Below are positions 7,118 through 15,686 of a stretch of DNA of 64,000 bases, piece by piece. The DNA is from DASZBX01 sp035943635 (GTDB lineage Bacteria > Actinomycetota > Actinomycetes > Streptomycetales > Catenulisporaceae): NCBI GenBank assembly GCA_035943635.1, contig DASZBX010000096.1, positions 1-64,000 on the forward strand, written 5' to 3'. The position numbers were made by a program, and so were the translations under genes. Position 1 is the first letter of the stretch. The number at the start of each line of letters is the position of its first letter. The notes beneath the pieces are model-generated. The model was not told the DNA's origin. It made no database searches and was given only the letters and a program-made list of their open reading frames with translations.

Positions 7118-9052
7118 ATGGCCGGTAAGACGATCGAACGGCTCGACTCGGTGGTGATCCGGATCGCCGGGGACTCCGGGGACGGGATGCAGCTGACCGG
7201 GGACCGGTTCACCTCGGAGACCGCCGCGTACGGCAACGACCTGTCCACCCTGCCCGACTTCCCGGCCGAGATCCGGGCCCCCGCCGGGACCCTGCCGGGC
7301 GTCTCCGCGTTCCAGATCCACTTCGCCGACCACGACATCCTCACCCCCGGCGACGCCCCGGACGTGCTTGTCGCGATGAACCCGGCCGCGCTGAAGGCGA
7401 ACCTGGCCGCGGTGCCGCGCGGGGCCACCATCATCGTCAACACGGACGAGTTCACCCCGCGCGCGCTGACCAAGGTCGGCTACCCGGCCGACCCGTGCAC
7501 GGACGGCTCGCTGGACGCCTACCGGCTGCACCGGGTGGCGCTGACCTCGCAGACCGTCAAGGCGCTGGAGCAGCACCCGCTCAGCCGCAAGGAGGCCGAG
7601 CGGGCCAAGAACATGTACGCGCTCGGCCTGCTGTCCTGGCTCTACCACCGGCCGAGCGAGCGGACCCTGGCCTTCCTGGAGCAGAAGTTCGCCAAACGGC
7701 CGGACATCGTGGCCGCGAACCGGGCCGCGTTCCAGGCCGGCTGGAACTACGGCGAGACCACCGAGGAGTTCGCGGTCTCCTACGAGATCGCCCCGGCCGC
7801 CCCGGCCCCGGGCCGGTACCGCAACATCTCCGGCAACCTGGCCCTGGCCTACGGCCTGATCGCGGCCGCGCGGCGCAGCGGGCTGCCGTTGTTCCTCGGC
7901 TCGTACCCGATCACCCCGGCCTCGGACGTGCTGCACGAACTGTCCAAGCACAAGGCGTTCGGCGTGCGCACCTTCCAGGCCGAGGACGAGATCGCCGGGA
8001 TCGGCGCGGCGCTCGGCGCGGCGTTCGGCGGGGCGCTGGGGGTGACCACCACCTCGGGGCCGGGCGTGGCGCTGAAGGCCGAGACCATCGGCCTGGCCGT
8101 CTCGCTGGAACTGCCGCTGGTGATCTGCGACATCCAGCGCGGCGGGCCGTCCACCGGGCTGCCGACCAAGACCGAACAGGCCGACCTGTTGCAGGCCATG
8201 TTCGGGCGCAACGGCGAGTGCCCGGTGCCGATCGTGGCCCCGCGTTCCCCGGCCGACTGCTTCGACGCCGCGATCGAGGCGGTCCGGATCGCGCTGACCT
8301 ACCGCACCCCGGTGTTCCTGCTCTCGGACGGTTACCTGGCCAACGGCTCCGAGCCGTGGCGGATCCCCGAAACGGAGGACCTGCCGGACCTGCGGGTGCA
8401 GTTCGCGGTCGCGCCAGCGCCGGGGACCCCGGGGCACGGCGAGCCGTTCCTGCCCTACCAGCGCGACCCGGAGACCCTGGCCCGCCCGTGGGCGGTGCCG
8501 GGCACGGCCGGGCTGGAGCACCGGATCGGCGGGATCGAGAAGGCCGACGGGACCGGGGCCATCTCCTACGACCCGGACAACCACGACTTCATGGTGCGCA
8601 CCCGCGCGGCCAAGGTCGAGGGGATCTCGCGCACCATCGACCCGGCCGTTGCGGACGACCCGTCCGGTCGGGCGAAACTGCTGGTCCTGAGCTGGGGTTC
8701 CACCTACGGCCCGGTCCAGGCCGCCTGCCGCCGGGTGCGCACCGGCCAGGGCGGGGACGAGGGCGGCGCGGACGAGTCCGTGGTCGTGGCCGCGGGCGTC
8801 GGCCACGACGTCGCCCACCTGCACCTGCGGCACCTGAACCCGTTCCCGCCGAACCTCGGCGAGGTGCTGCGCCAGTACGACAAGGTCCTGATTCCGGAGA
8901 TGAACCTGGGCCAGCTGGCCCTGCTGGTCCGGGCCCGGTACCTGATGGACGCGATCGGCTACAACAAGGTGCGCGGCCTGCCGTTCACCTCGGGCGAACT
9001 GACCCGGGTGATCAGGCAGACCCTGCTGACCGACGAGGGGACGCAGCGATGA
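7118..9052 (+). CDS. korA: 2-oxoacid:ferredoxin oxidoreductase, fused gamma/alpha subunit (KorA)
   Basis: This is a 644-aa subunit of the 2-oxoglutarate:ferredoxin oxidoreductase, which decarboxylates 2-oxoglutarate to succinyl-CoA with reduction of ferredoxin. The N-terminal gamma-type domain (IRIAGDSGDGMQLTGDRF, about 10-190) is fused to the pyrimidine-binding alpha domain (GNLALAYGLIAAARR, YPITPASDVLHEL, GVTTTSGPG and LPTKTEQADL, about 230-640), the usual actinobacterial arrangement. ATG 7118 was chosen because GGGAGG lies 7 nt upstream and the family N-terminus (KTIERLDSVVIRIAG) follows. The stop overlaps korB as ATGA, so the subunits are translationally coupled. Confidence 0.93.
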   Translation: MAGKTIERLDSVVIRIAGDSGDGMQLTGDRFTSETAAYGNDLSTLPDFPAEIRAPAGTLPGVSAFQIHFADHDILTPGDAPDVLVAMNPAALKANLAAVPRGATIIVNTDEFTPRALTKVGYPADPCTDGSLDAYRLHRVALTSQTVKALEQHPLSRKEAERAKNMYALGLLSWLYHRPSERTLAFLEQKFAKRPDIVAANRAAFQAGWNYGETTEEFAVSYEIAPAAPAPGRYRNISGNLALAYGLIAAARRSGLPLFLGSYPITPASDVLHELSKHKAFGVRTFQAEDEIAGIGAALGAAFGGALGVTTTSGPGVALKAETIGLAVSLELPLVICDIQRGGPSTGLPTKTEQADLLQAMFGRNGECPVPIVAPRSPADCFDAAIEAVRIALTYRTPVFLLSDGYLANGSEPWRIPETEDLPDLRVQFAVAPAPGTPGHGEPFLPYQRDPETLARPWAVPGTAGLEHRIGGIEKADGTGAISYDPDNHDFMVRTRAAKVEGISRTIDPAVADDPSGRAKLLVLSWGSTYGPVQAACRRVRTGQGGDEGGADESVVVAAGVGHDVAHLHLRHLNPFPPNLGEVLRQYDKVLIPEMNLGQLALLVRARYLMDAIGYNKVRGLPFTSGELTRVIRQTLLTDEGTQR

Positions 9053-10161
9053 CGGAGACCATTCCGGCCCGGTCGGACGGCTCGATGACGCCGACCACGA
9101 CCACGCCCGGCGGGCCCGGTTCGCCCGCCTTCCTGCCGATGCCGCTGGTCCCGCGCGCGGACTCGCCGCAGAGCGCGAAGGACTTCAAGACCGACCAGGA
9201 GGTGCGCTGGTGCCCGGGCTGCGGGGACTACGTGATCCTGGCCGCCGTGCAGGCCTTCATGCCGAGCCTGGGCCTGCGCCGGGAGAACATCGTGTTCGTC
9301 TCCGGGATCGGCTGCTCGTCCCGGTTCCCGTACTACATGGACACCTACGGGATGCACTCGATCCACGGCCGGGCCCCGGCGATCGCCACCGGTCTGGCGG
9401 TGACCCGGCCGGACCTGTCGGTCTGGGTGGTCACCGGCGACGGCGACGCCCTGTCGATCGGCGGCAACCACCTGATCCACGCGCTGCGCCGCAACGTCAA
9501 CCTCAAGATCCTGCTGTTCAACAACCGGATCTACGGGCTGACCAAGGGCCAGTACTCGCCGACCTCGGAGCCGGGCAAGGTGACCAAGTCCACGCCGTAC
9601 GGGTCGCTGGACACGCCGTTCAACCCGCTGTCGGTGGCGCTGGGCGCGGAGGCGACCTTCGTGGCCCGGTCGATCGACTCGGACCGCAAGCACCTGACCT
9701 CGGTGCTGGAGGCCGCGGCCCGGCACGAGGGCACGGCGCTGGTGGAGATCTACCAGAACTGCAACATCTTCAACGACGGCGCGTTCGAGCACCTCAAGGA
9801 CGTCGACACCCGGGACGCGCACCTGCTGCGGCTGGAGCACGGCCGGCCGATGGTGTTCGGCGACCGCAAGGTGGTGCGCGGACCGGACGGCGGCCTGACG
9901 GTGGTCGGCACAGACTCGGCCGAGCCCGCGCTCGTGCACGACGCGCACGCGCCGGACCCGACCACCGCGTTCGGCCTGTCCCGGCTGCAGGACCTGGTCA
10001 CGCTCGACCCGACCCCGGTCGGGGTGTTCCGGGACGTGCGCCGGCCGACGTACGACAAGCTGATGAGCGACCAGATGGACGCGGCGCACGCGGCGGCCGG
10101 CGGCGGCGAGCCGGACCTCGGCCGACTGCTGGCCGGGCCGGACACGTGGGTCGTGAGCTGA
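9049..10161 (+). CDS. korB: 2-oxoacid:ferredoxin oxidoreductase, beta subunit (KorB)
   Basis: This is the 370-aa thiamine-pyrophosphate subunit that pairs with KorA. It shows WCPGCGDY (Cys55 and Cys58, toward the Fe-S cluster), GIGCSSRFPYY, the TPP/metal motif GDGDALSIGGNH, and NNRIYGLTKGQYSPTS. All are hallmarks of OFOR beta subunits. Start at ATG 9049 overlaps the korA stop by 4 bp, with GAGGGG just upstream. No ferredoxin gene is adjacent, so the electron acceptor is encoded elsewhere. Length is normal for the actinobacterial KorB type with an extended C-terminus. Confidence 0.93.
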   Translation: MTETIPARSDGSMTPTTTTPGGPGSPAFLPMPLVPRADSPQSAKDFKTDQEVRWCPGCGDYVILAAVQAFMPSLGLRRENIVFVSGIGCSSRFPYYMDTYGMHSIHGRAPAIATGLAVTRPDLSVWVVTGDGDALSIGGNHLIHALRRNVNLKILLFNNRIYGLTKGQYSPTSEPGKVTKSTPYGSLDTPFNPLSVALGAEATFVARSIDSDRKHLTSVLEAAARHEGTALVEIYQNCNIFNDGAFEHLKDVDTRDAHLLRLEHGRPMVFGDRKVVRGPDGGLTVVGTDSAEPALVHDAHAPDPTTAFGLSRLQDLVTLDPTPVGVFRDVRRPTYDKLMSDQMDAAHAAAGGGEPDLGRLLAGPDTWVVS

Positions 10162-10182
10162 ATCAGATCGACCTGCACAGCA

Positions 10183-10214
10183 GGTCAGGCCTCCGCGAAA
10201 GCGGGGGCCTGACC
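10183..10214. terminator. Bidirectional hairpin terminator between korB and the TrmH-family gene
   Basis: A 14-bp perfect stem (10183-10196 with 10201-10214) encloses a GAAA tetraloop. It lies 21 bp after korB and 28 bp after the end of the convergent methyltransferase gene. No long T-tract follows, as is usual in high-GC actinomycetes. Confidence 0.85.
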
Positions 10215-10242
10215 GGCTTTCGCGCGCTCGGCCGGCCCGAGC

Positions 10243-10848
10243 CTAGCCCTGCCCGTCGCCCCAGTCGGCGTCGTCCAGGGCGTCGAAGCCGAGGTCGTCC
10301 TCGCCCGGCGCGGCCGGCAGGCCGGTGGCCTCGAAGCCCTGCCGCCGCACTTCGTAGCAGCCGACCGCGAGCGCGGAGGACACGTTGAGCGAGCCGACCC
10401 GGCCCAGCTGCGGCACGAACCCGATCAGGTCGCACAGGCCCAGCGCCTCGGCCGTCACCCCGCGGTCCTCGTGCCCGACCAGCAGGCACACGTCGGCGGC
10501 CAGGTCGGCCGTGGACAGCGGGACGGCCTCGTCGGCCAGTTCCAGCGCGACCACCCGGTACCCGTCCGCGCGGGCCTTGGCCACGGCCTCGGCGACGGTG
10601 GCGAAGGTCTGCGCCTTGAGGTAGCGGTCCGTGCCCATCGCGGCCTTCTGCACCCCGGCGGAACGCAGCGGCGGGGTGCCGCCGACCAGGTACAGGCCCT
10701 CCGCGCCCATCGCGGCCGCGGTCCGGACGATGGCGCCGACGTTGAACGGCGACTGGATGTTCTCCAGCAGGACGGCCAGCCGGAAGGTGTTCTCCCGGCG
10801 CCAGGACCGGTGCAGGCGCTTGAGTCCGGTTCCGTTGAGCTGCGGCAT
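10243..10848 (-). CDS. TrmH/SpoU-family RNA 2'-O-methyltransferase
   Basis: This 201-aa protein has the SPOUT knot motifs: NVGAIVRTAAAMGAEGLYL (motif 1), LLVGHEDRGVTAEAL (motif 2), and VGSLNVSSALAVGCYEVRRQ (motif 3, which binds the SAM-knot). It should methylate a ribose 2'-OH in tRNA or rRNA using S-adenosylmethionine; the position cannot be told. It lacks the N-terminal L30e-like substrate domain of TsnR/RlmB. Its start lies 3 bp after the end of the class I methyltransferase gene, so the two form an operon. Confidence 0.85.
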   Translation of the reverse strand: MPQLNGTGLKRLHRSWRRENTFRLAVLLENIQSPFNVGAIVRTAAAMGAEGLYLVGGTPPLRSAGVQKAAMGTDRYLKAQTFATVAEAVAKARADGYRVVALELADEAVPLSTADLAADVCLLVGHEDRGVTAEALGLCDLIGFVPQLGRVGSLNVSSALAVGCYEVRRQGFEATGLPAAPGEDDLGFDALDDADWGDGQG

Positions 10849-10851
10849 CGT

Positions 10852-11598
10852 CTATCCTCGGTCGGTTTCGGGAGCGGGGTCGGGCGTGCTTGCGGGCTCG
10901 GTCGCGCGAGCCGGCGCCGGCTTGGCCGCGAGCCGGCGGGCGGGCCTGGATCCGGAGGTGGCCGGCTGCGCCGCGGCCCAGGCGGATCCGGCCGGGCGCG
11001 GCCGGGCGCGCAGGATCCGGAAGCCGAGCTGCGAGGTGAACCGCTCGGTCGGGAAGCCCTCCTCGTTCAGCCACGCCGCCAGCGAGTCCGAGCCCAGGTT
11101 GCGCTGCACCACCAGGTAGGCCGAGCCGCCCGCCACCAGCCGGGGCAGCCAGAACAGCAGCAGCTCGTGCAGCGCGGCCTTGCCGATCCGGATCGGCGGG
11201 TTCGAATAGATCCGGTCGAAGCGCAGGTCCGCCGGGACCTCGTCCGGGCGGGCGGCGGTGACGTTGGCCAGCCCGGCCCGCGCGGCGTTGTCCCGGACCA
11301 GGCCGAGCGCGCGGTTGTTCGGGTCCACCGCCCACACCTTCGCCTGCGGGCTGCGCGAGGCCAGGGTCAGCGCGATCGGGCCGTAGCCGCAGCCGAGGTC
11401 GAGCAGCGCGCCGCGCTGGGGCGCGAGCGGGGCCCGTTCCAGCAGGATCCGGGTGCCCTTGTCCAGCTGCGCGCCGGAGAAGACGCCCGCGTCGGTCTCC
11501 AGCTCCAGGGTCAGGCCGGGCAGGTCGGCGGTGATCAGCCGCCGGGCGGACGGGGCCGCGGGCTCGTCGGCGAAGTAGTGCTGCGGGGTGTCGGTCAA
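10852..11598 (-). CDS. RsmC/RlmG-like class I SAM methyltransferase
   Basis: This 248-aa protein has a Rossmann methyltransferase domain (about residues 20-195). It shows the pre-motif VFSGAQLDKGTRIL, motif I LLDLGCGYGPIAL, motif II VWAVDPNNRAL, and the catalytic SNPPIRIG typical of base N-methyltransferases such as RsmC. The C-terminal ~50 residues are an Ala/Pro/Arg low-complexity tail not needed for the fold. Its genome partner, the TrmH-like gene, starts 3 bp downstream. RNA guanine-N2 methylation is likely, but the target is not resolved by sequence. Confidence 0.82.
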   Translation of the reverse strand: MTDTPQHYFADEPAAPSARRLITADLPGLTLELETDAGVFSGAQLDKGTRILLERAPLAPQRGALLDLGCGYGPIALTLASRSPQAKVWAVDPNNRALGLVRDNAARAGLANVTAARPDEVPADLRFDRIYSNPPIRIGKAALHELLLFWLPRLVAGGSAYLVVQRNLGSDSLAAWLNEEGFPTERFTSQLGFRILRARPRPAGSAWAAAQPATSGSRPARRLAAKPAPARATEPASTPDPAPETDRG

Positions 11599-12076
11599 GG
11601 CGGCCTCCGGGTCGGGTCGGACCAGCCAGAGACTTCACCTTGAACTGTTGCAGCCGCCGGGGGCGCGGACGAGGGAGCCGTTGTGCTCGGTCGAGGCCCA
11701 AGGATAGTCGATCGCGGCCGGGCCCCGGCGCCCGCAGGCGCATGGGCGCACTCACCGGCGCGCACACCCGTGCGCCCGACGCCGTCCGGGCCGGGCGCAA
11801 AGATTTTTTCGGTACGGTTACGTTCCGTACACCAGGCGGTCTCAGGTGCGGCGCAGCCTCCGGGGGCCCGCGAACCGGGCCGGGCGCGACCGCAATGCCC
11901 GGGATTCGGGCGATCTATCAGTACTTGTGTTCAGCCGGGACCCGAACAAGTAAATCCCGCACAAAAGAGTTTCCCTCTTCTATGGGTAGCGTCCATGAGA
12001 CACAATCGGGTAAAGATTAGGGAGCAGGATGGTTCGATCATGGCCACCATGACACGAGACGGGAGGGTCGAGGGAT
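11599..12076. other. 478-bp divergent intergenic region with two inverted repeats
   Basis: This separates the methyltransferase operon from the 550-aa unknown gene, and no gene is supported. It holds GTACGG-7nt-CCGTAC (11812-11830) just after a T6 tract. A second hairpin pairs ACTTGTGTTC at about 11925 with GAACAAGT at about 11944. An AT-richer stretch with possible -10 element TAAAGAT (near 12012) precedes the downstream gene. Confidence 0.55.
11812..11830. promoter_or_regulatory. Inverted repeat GTACGG-N7-CCGTAC, possible operator
   Basis: The 6-bp arms are perfect, with the spacer TTACGTT. The layout resembles operators of dimeric TetR-type repressors, but no regulator gene is next to it. 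Confidence 0.4.
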
Positions 12077-13729
12077 ATGTGGGTCGGTTATCGCTCGGTC
12101 TTCGGCGTCGACTGGAAGGAAGCCGGCCGCGGCGCGCAGATCGCCGCCGAGCAGATGCAGCTGTGGCTCTCGCGTGAGGGACACGAGCCGGAGTTCGAGC
12201 CCAAGCAGGGCCGCTACCGGGCCGGCGGCGGGGCCCAGCTGACCGTGACCGAGGCGGCCAGCCCGGGCCACTTCAAGGCGGTCCGGTACCGCCTGAAACA
12301 GCCTGCCCGGGCCGGGGTGCACTGGTATACCTCCCTGACCTTCGTCGCGCTGTCCAAACGTCCGGACAAGGAACTGCGCGAACACGGCTACTTCATGGTG
12401 GAGGTCGCGGCCCGGGCCGAGGAGCCGAACACCACCCTGGACGAGCGGGTGCGCACCCCGGACCTGACCGGCCTGCTGCTGGACGCGGTCACCGCGACCG
12501 ACGGCCCGGCCCGGCTGACCACCACCCCGCAGCTGGTCGAGGCCCGGGACGTGGACTCGCTGATCAACATCCTGTGCGACCCGGGCCGGCGGATGCCCGC
12601 GGTGGTGGCCGTCCCGGGCGAGGGCGACGACCTGGCCCTGTGGCGCGAGCGGTTCACCCAGGCGACCTGCTACCTGCCCGGGATCGCCTCGCTCTACCTG
12701 CTCACCGAGGACGCCGGCCGGCTGTTGAACAAAGAGTTCGAACACCACTGGACCAGCCGGGCGCTGCGTACCTTCCACCTCGAACCGGACCCGGCCAGCG
12801 TGGTCGACGGCGAGCGGCACCCGGTGCTGACCTGGAACTGGCTGGAGTCGGACATAGAGGGCGCGCAGGCGATCCTGACCCACCGGATCCGGGCGGTGAC
12901 CGCGGCCGCCGCCCTGCCCGAGGCGCTGCACGGGGTCAGCGACGCGCTGTTCCACGCGAACGAGCTGCAGCGGGTGACGGACGAGGAGACCCGCCGGGTG
13001 CACCGTGCACTGCAGTCCCCGGGCGCGGACCTGGACGAGTTCGACTACTGGCCGGCCTGGGCCGGCGCGGGGGCCGGGGCGAGCATCGGTACGGTCAACG
13101 GGTCCGGCGGCGTCGGACTGCACGGACCGGGCGGCTCCCTGCCCGGCGTGCACGGGCACGGGCACGGCCACCCGCACAGCCACGGCAACGGCTCCGCGCA
13201 CGACCACGCCGTGGCCGACGGGGACGGCGAGCCGGAGCACGGCCCGTTCGACCTGCTGATCGAGTCGCTCGGCGACTTCCCGAACCTGGTGGTCACCGCC
13301 GACCTGGCCCCGATGCGCGCGCTGGGCCGGCACAAGGACGGGGCCACCTTCGCCGGCAAGGCCCGGGAGGCGCTGGCCGCGCTGGACTCCTACGCCGCGC
13401 TGTGCCGCTCCGGCGGCTGGGACGGCGGCGGGTTCCGCCGGTACTGCGAGGACTCCCAGCACGGCGGCCGGATCATCCCGGCCGGCCAGGTGGCCGCGAA
13501 CGAGTCGGACACGGTGCGTCAGGACCCGAGGATGGCCAAGCTGCGCCGGTTCCGGGTGCCCAGCGCCATCTCGGCCACCGGCAGCGCGATGATGTGGGCG
13601 CACGTGAAGATCGGCAACTCGGGCCAGACCGCGCCGCGGTTGTACTTCCTGGACGACACGAACGGGGAGACCGGGCAGATCGTGGTCGGATATCTGGGCC
13701 CGCACCTGAAGAACACGAAGAGCAGCTGA
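12077..13729 (+). CDS. Unknown 550-aa protein with His-rich linker
   Basis: The start is ATG 12077, with GAGGG about 3 nt upstream. The N-terminal ~100 residues look globular. The middle (about 150-300) is globular and includes a segment of the form DVDSLINILCDPGRRMPAVV followed by LYLLTED. Residues about 360-385 form a His/Gly-rich linker (HGHGHGHPHSHG) that could bind metal. The C-terminus has a compact domain ending RLYFLDD, then GQIVVGYLGPHL, a pattern I associate with uncharacterised actinobacterial proteins. No signal peptide or membrane helix is present. I do not recognise the family and assign no function. Confidence 0.8.
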   Translation: MWVGYRSVFGVDWKEAGRGAQIAAEQMQLWLSREGHEPEFEPKQGRYRAGGGAQLTVTEAASPGHFKAVRYRLKQPARAGVHWYTSLTFVALSKRPDKELREHGYFMVEVAARAEEPNTTLDERVRTPDLTGLLLDAVTATDGPARLTTTPQLVEARDVDSLINILCDPGRRMPAVVAVPGEGDDLALWRERFTQATCYLPGIASLYLLTEDAGRLLNKEFEHHWTSRALRTFHLEPDPASVVDGERHPVLTWNWLESDIEGAQAILTHRIRAVTAAAALPEALHGVSDALFHANELQRVTDEETRRVHRALQSPGADLDEFDYWPAWAGAGAGASIGTVNGSGGVGLHGPGGSLPGVHGHGHGHPHSHGNGSAHDHAVADGDGEPEHGPFDLLIESLGDFPNLVVTADLAPMRALGRHKDGATFAGKAREALAALDSYAALCRSGGWDGGGFRRYCEDSQHGGRIIPAGQVAANESDTVRQDPRMAKLRRFRVPSAISATGSAMMWAHVKIGNSGQTAPRLYFLDDTNGETGQIVVGYLGPHLKNTKSS

Positions 13730-13749
13730 GGCTCGGCCGCCCGGTCCGG

Positions 13750-14556
13750 TCAGCGGTAGCGGTCCAGTTCCCACGGGTCGTGGGCGCTGAAGACGGAGAC
13801 CTCCTCGCCGTGCTCGCGCACGAGTTCGCGCAGGCGGTTCTGCGTGTCCACCCGCAGGTCATGGTCGATCTCCGAGCTGGTCTGGACGAAGTCGAGCAGC
13901 GGGTGCGGATGCGGGTCGGTGTCCAGTTCCCGATGGTAGTAGTAGGCGTCGCCGCAGTGCAGAAGCCAGTGGTCTGAGTCGCGCACGGCTATTCCGGTGT
14001 GGCCCTCGGTGTGGCCGCCGAGCGGGACCAGCCGGATCTGTGTTTGCGCGGACAGGTGCCGCAGTGGAGTGGAAGCGAAGCCGAACCACTGCTCGGATGG
14101 GTCGCCGGAGCCGTAGGTCACCCAGTTCGGGCCGTGGGCCCAGTGGGCCGGACGGTAGCGGAAACTGGGCGCCTCGGCGGTCGCCGCGTCGAGTTCGGCG
14201 GCCAGGACGTGGACCCGGGCGTCCGGGAAGTCGGGCAGGCCGCCGCAGTGGTCCACATCGAGGTGGGTCAGGACGACGTGCCGCACGTCGTCGGGCGAGT
14301 AGCCCAGCGCCGCGATCTGGCGCACGGCCGTCTCCCGCTCGTCCAGCACGGGTTCGGCCATCTCGACCCACGCGGCGCCCAGCGTGCCGGCCGGGTCGCG
14401 CACGTCGCCGAGGCCCAGGCCCGTCTCGACCAGGACCAGTCCGTCGGCGTCGGTCTCGACCAGCAGGCAGTGGTTGACGGCGCGGGCCGGGGCCGGGCCG
14501 GGGTAGGTGGCCTCGATCATCCGGACCGAGCCGCAGTTGAGGTGATGTATCTTCAT
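13750..14556 (-). CDS. MBL-fold metallo-hydrolase (lactonase-like)
   Basis: This is a 268-aa metallo-beta-lactamase-fold enzyme. The metal motif is THLDVDHCGG (H98-x-D100-x-D102-H103), so Asp replaces the usual second His of HxHxDH. GGHTEGHTGI and HCGDAYYYH supply the later ligands. ATG 14556 is preceded by GGAGG 8 nt upstream; an in-frame extension to 14589 would run through the operator. The layout resembles AHL-lactonase/arylsulfatase-type MBL hydrolases, but the substrate is unknown. It is divergent from a MerR gene with only 47 bp between starts, so it is probably that regulator's target. Confidence 0.85.
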   Translation of the reverse strand: MKIHHLNCGSVRMIEATYPGPAPARAVNHCLLVETDADGLVLVETGLGLGDVRDPAGTLGAAWVEMAEPVLDERETAVRQIAALGYSPDDVRHVVLTHLDVDHCGGLPDFPDARVHVLAAELDAATAEAPSFRYRPAHWAHGPNWVTYGSGDPSEQWFGFASTPLRHLSAQTQIRLVPLGGHTEGHTGIAVRDSDHWLLHCGDAYYYHRELDTDPHPHPLLDFVQTSSEIDHDLRVDTQNRLRELVREHGEEVSVFSAHDPWELDRYR

Positions 14557-14571
14557 GCCCGCCAGCCTCCT

Positions 14572-14591
14572 ACTTGAAGTACGCTTCAAGT
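14572..14591. promoter_or_regulatory. Perfect palindromic MerR-type operator
   Basis: ACTTGAAG-TACG-CTTCAAGT has perfect 8-bp arms and sits in the 47-bp gap between the divergent MBL and MerR genes. Long dyads of this kind, placed in the -35/-10 spacer, are characteristic of MerR-family activators. The dyad sequence resembles SoxR-class boxes. Confidence 0.75.
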
Positions 14592-14603
14592 CAAGGAGGC
14601 GGA

Positions 14604-15020
14604 ATGGACGAGCGGCTGCTGGACATCGCGCAGGTCGCCGAGCGCTGCGGCCTGGCCCCCTCGGCGCTGCGGTTCTACGAGAACAGAGGGCTGATCTCCT
14701 CGGCCGGCCGCAACGGGCTGCGCCGGACCTACCGGCCGGACGTCCTGGCCCGGCTGACCCTGATCGCCTGCGCCCGCAGCGCCGGGTTCACCATCGCGCA
14801 GATCGCCGGGTTCCTGCGGGCCACACCCGACGACACCGAACTGCGCGCCCACCTGGCCGACAAGGCGCAGGAGCTGGAAGCGGAGATCGCCCGCCTGACC
14901 CGGATGCGCGACAGCCTGCGCCACGCGTCGACGTGTATGCACGAACCGCTCGTCGAGTGCCCCGACTTCAAGCTCGCCTTCGAAGACGCCGCGGCTCCGG
15001 TCCGCTCCGCAGCAGGGTAG
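14604..15020 (+). CDS. MerR-family transcriptional regulator
   Basis: This 138-aa protein has an N-terminal winged helix (LDIAQVAERCGLAPSALRFYENRGLI), then a dimerisation helix (LADKAQELEAEIARLTRMRD, about 88-115). A Cys-containing tail (STCMHEPLVECPDF) has spacing unlike the CxxCxC cluster of SoxR; it may bind a metal or act as a thiol sensor. ATG 14604 has AAGGAGG upstream. It is divergent from the MBL hydrolase over the shared palindrome, so it most likely regulates itself and that gene. Confidence 0.88.
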   Translation: MDERLLDIAQVAERCGLAPSALRFYENRGLISSAGRNGLRRTYRPDVLARLTLIACARSAGFTIAQIAGFLRATPDDTELRAHLADKAQELEAEIARLTRMRDSLRHASTCMHEPLVECPDFKLAFEDAAAPVRSAAG

Positions 15021-15074
15021 TGCGATAGGACCGTCCCGCCGGTCAACACCTGTGGAGTGAATTAGGATGGCGCG

Positions 15075-15686
15075 ATGACCCCCGCCGAATCAGGCTCCGC
15101 AGACCCCGGCCGTTCGGCCGCGGACACCGCCCGGGCCCGGCAGCGCCGGGCGACCGAGGCCGCCATCCTGGCCGCCGCCCGGGCGCAGTTCGCCCGGGTC
15201 GGCTTCGAGCGCAGCACGATCCGCCGGATCGCCGAGGCCGCGCACGTGGACCCGGGCCTGGTCATGCACTACTTCGGCTCCAAACAGCAGCTGTTCGACC
15301 AGGCCGCCCGGCTGCCCGACGAGCCGGTGACCGGCGAGACCGCCCAGGACGTGGCCGCCTCGCTGCTGGCCATGCTCGCGGACCGGATCACCACCCAGCC
15401 GGACGCGTCCCTGGCCGTGCTGCGCTCCATGCTCACCCACGATCCGGCCGCCGACACCTACCGCCAGGTCGCCGCCGAGCGCCTGGACCAGATCGCCGCC
15501 GCCATCCCGGCCGACCACCCCGAACTGCGGGCGTGCCTGCTGACCGCGATCGTCCAGGGCGTCATCGTGCAGCGCTGGCTGCTCGGTCCGAACCCGCTCA
15601 GCGAGGCCTGTCCCGAGACCGTGATCGCGCTGCTGCGCCCGTGTTTCGCGGCGCTGGTAGCGCCGCCGGACGTCAACTTGAGTTGA
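15075..15686 (+). CDS. TetR-family transcriptional repressor
   Basis: This 203-aa protein has a helix-turn-helix at about residues 25-75 (ILAAARAQFARVGFERSTIRR, then VDPGLVMHYFGSKQQLFDQA). The C-terminal ligand domain ends in LLTAIVQGVIVQRWLLGPNPL, typical of the TetR_C_33/QacR-like class. AGGA precedes the ATG. The downstream gene is a decayed FAD monooxygenase, so the repressor may have lost its local target. Confidence 0.88.
   Translation: MTPAESGSADPGRSAADTARARQRRATEAAILAAARAQFARVGFERSTIRRIAEAAHVDPGLVMHYFGSKQQLFDQAARLPDEPVTGETAQDVAASLLAMLADRITTQPDASLAVLRSMLTHDPAADTYRQVAAERLDQIAAAIPADHPELRACLLTAIVQGVIVQRWLLGPNPLSEACPETVIALLRPCFAALVAPPDVNLS

Noticed and set aside
7034..8833. 599-codon minus-strand frame across korA
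   Set aside because: Antisense shadow of a well-supported OFOR subunit; composition is Gly/Arg/Val-rich and there are no motifs.
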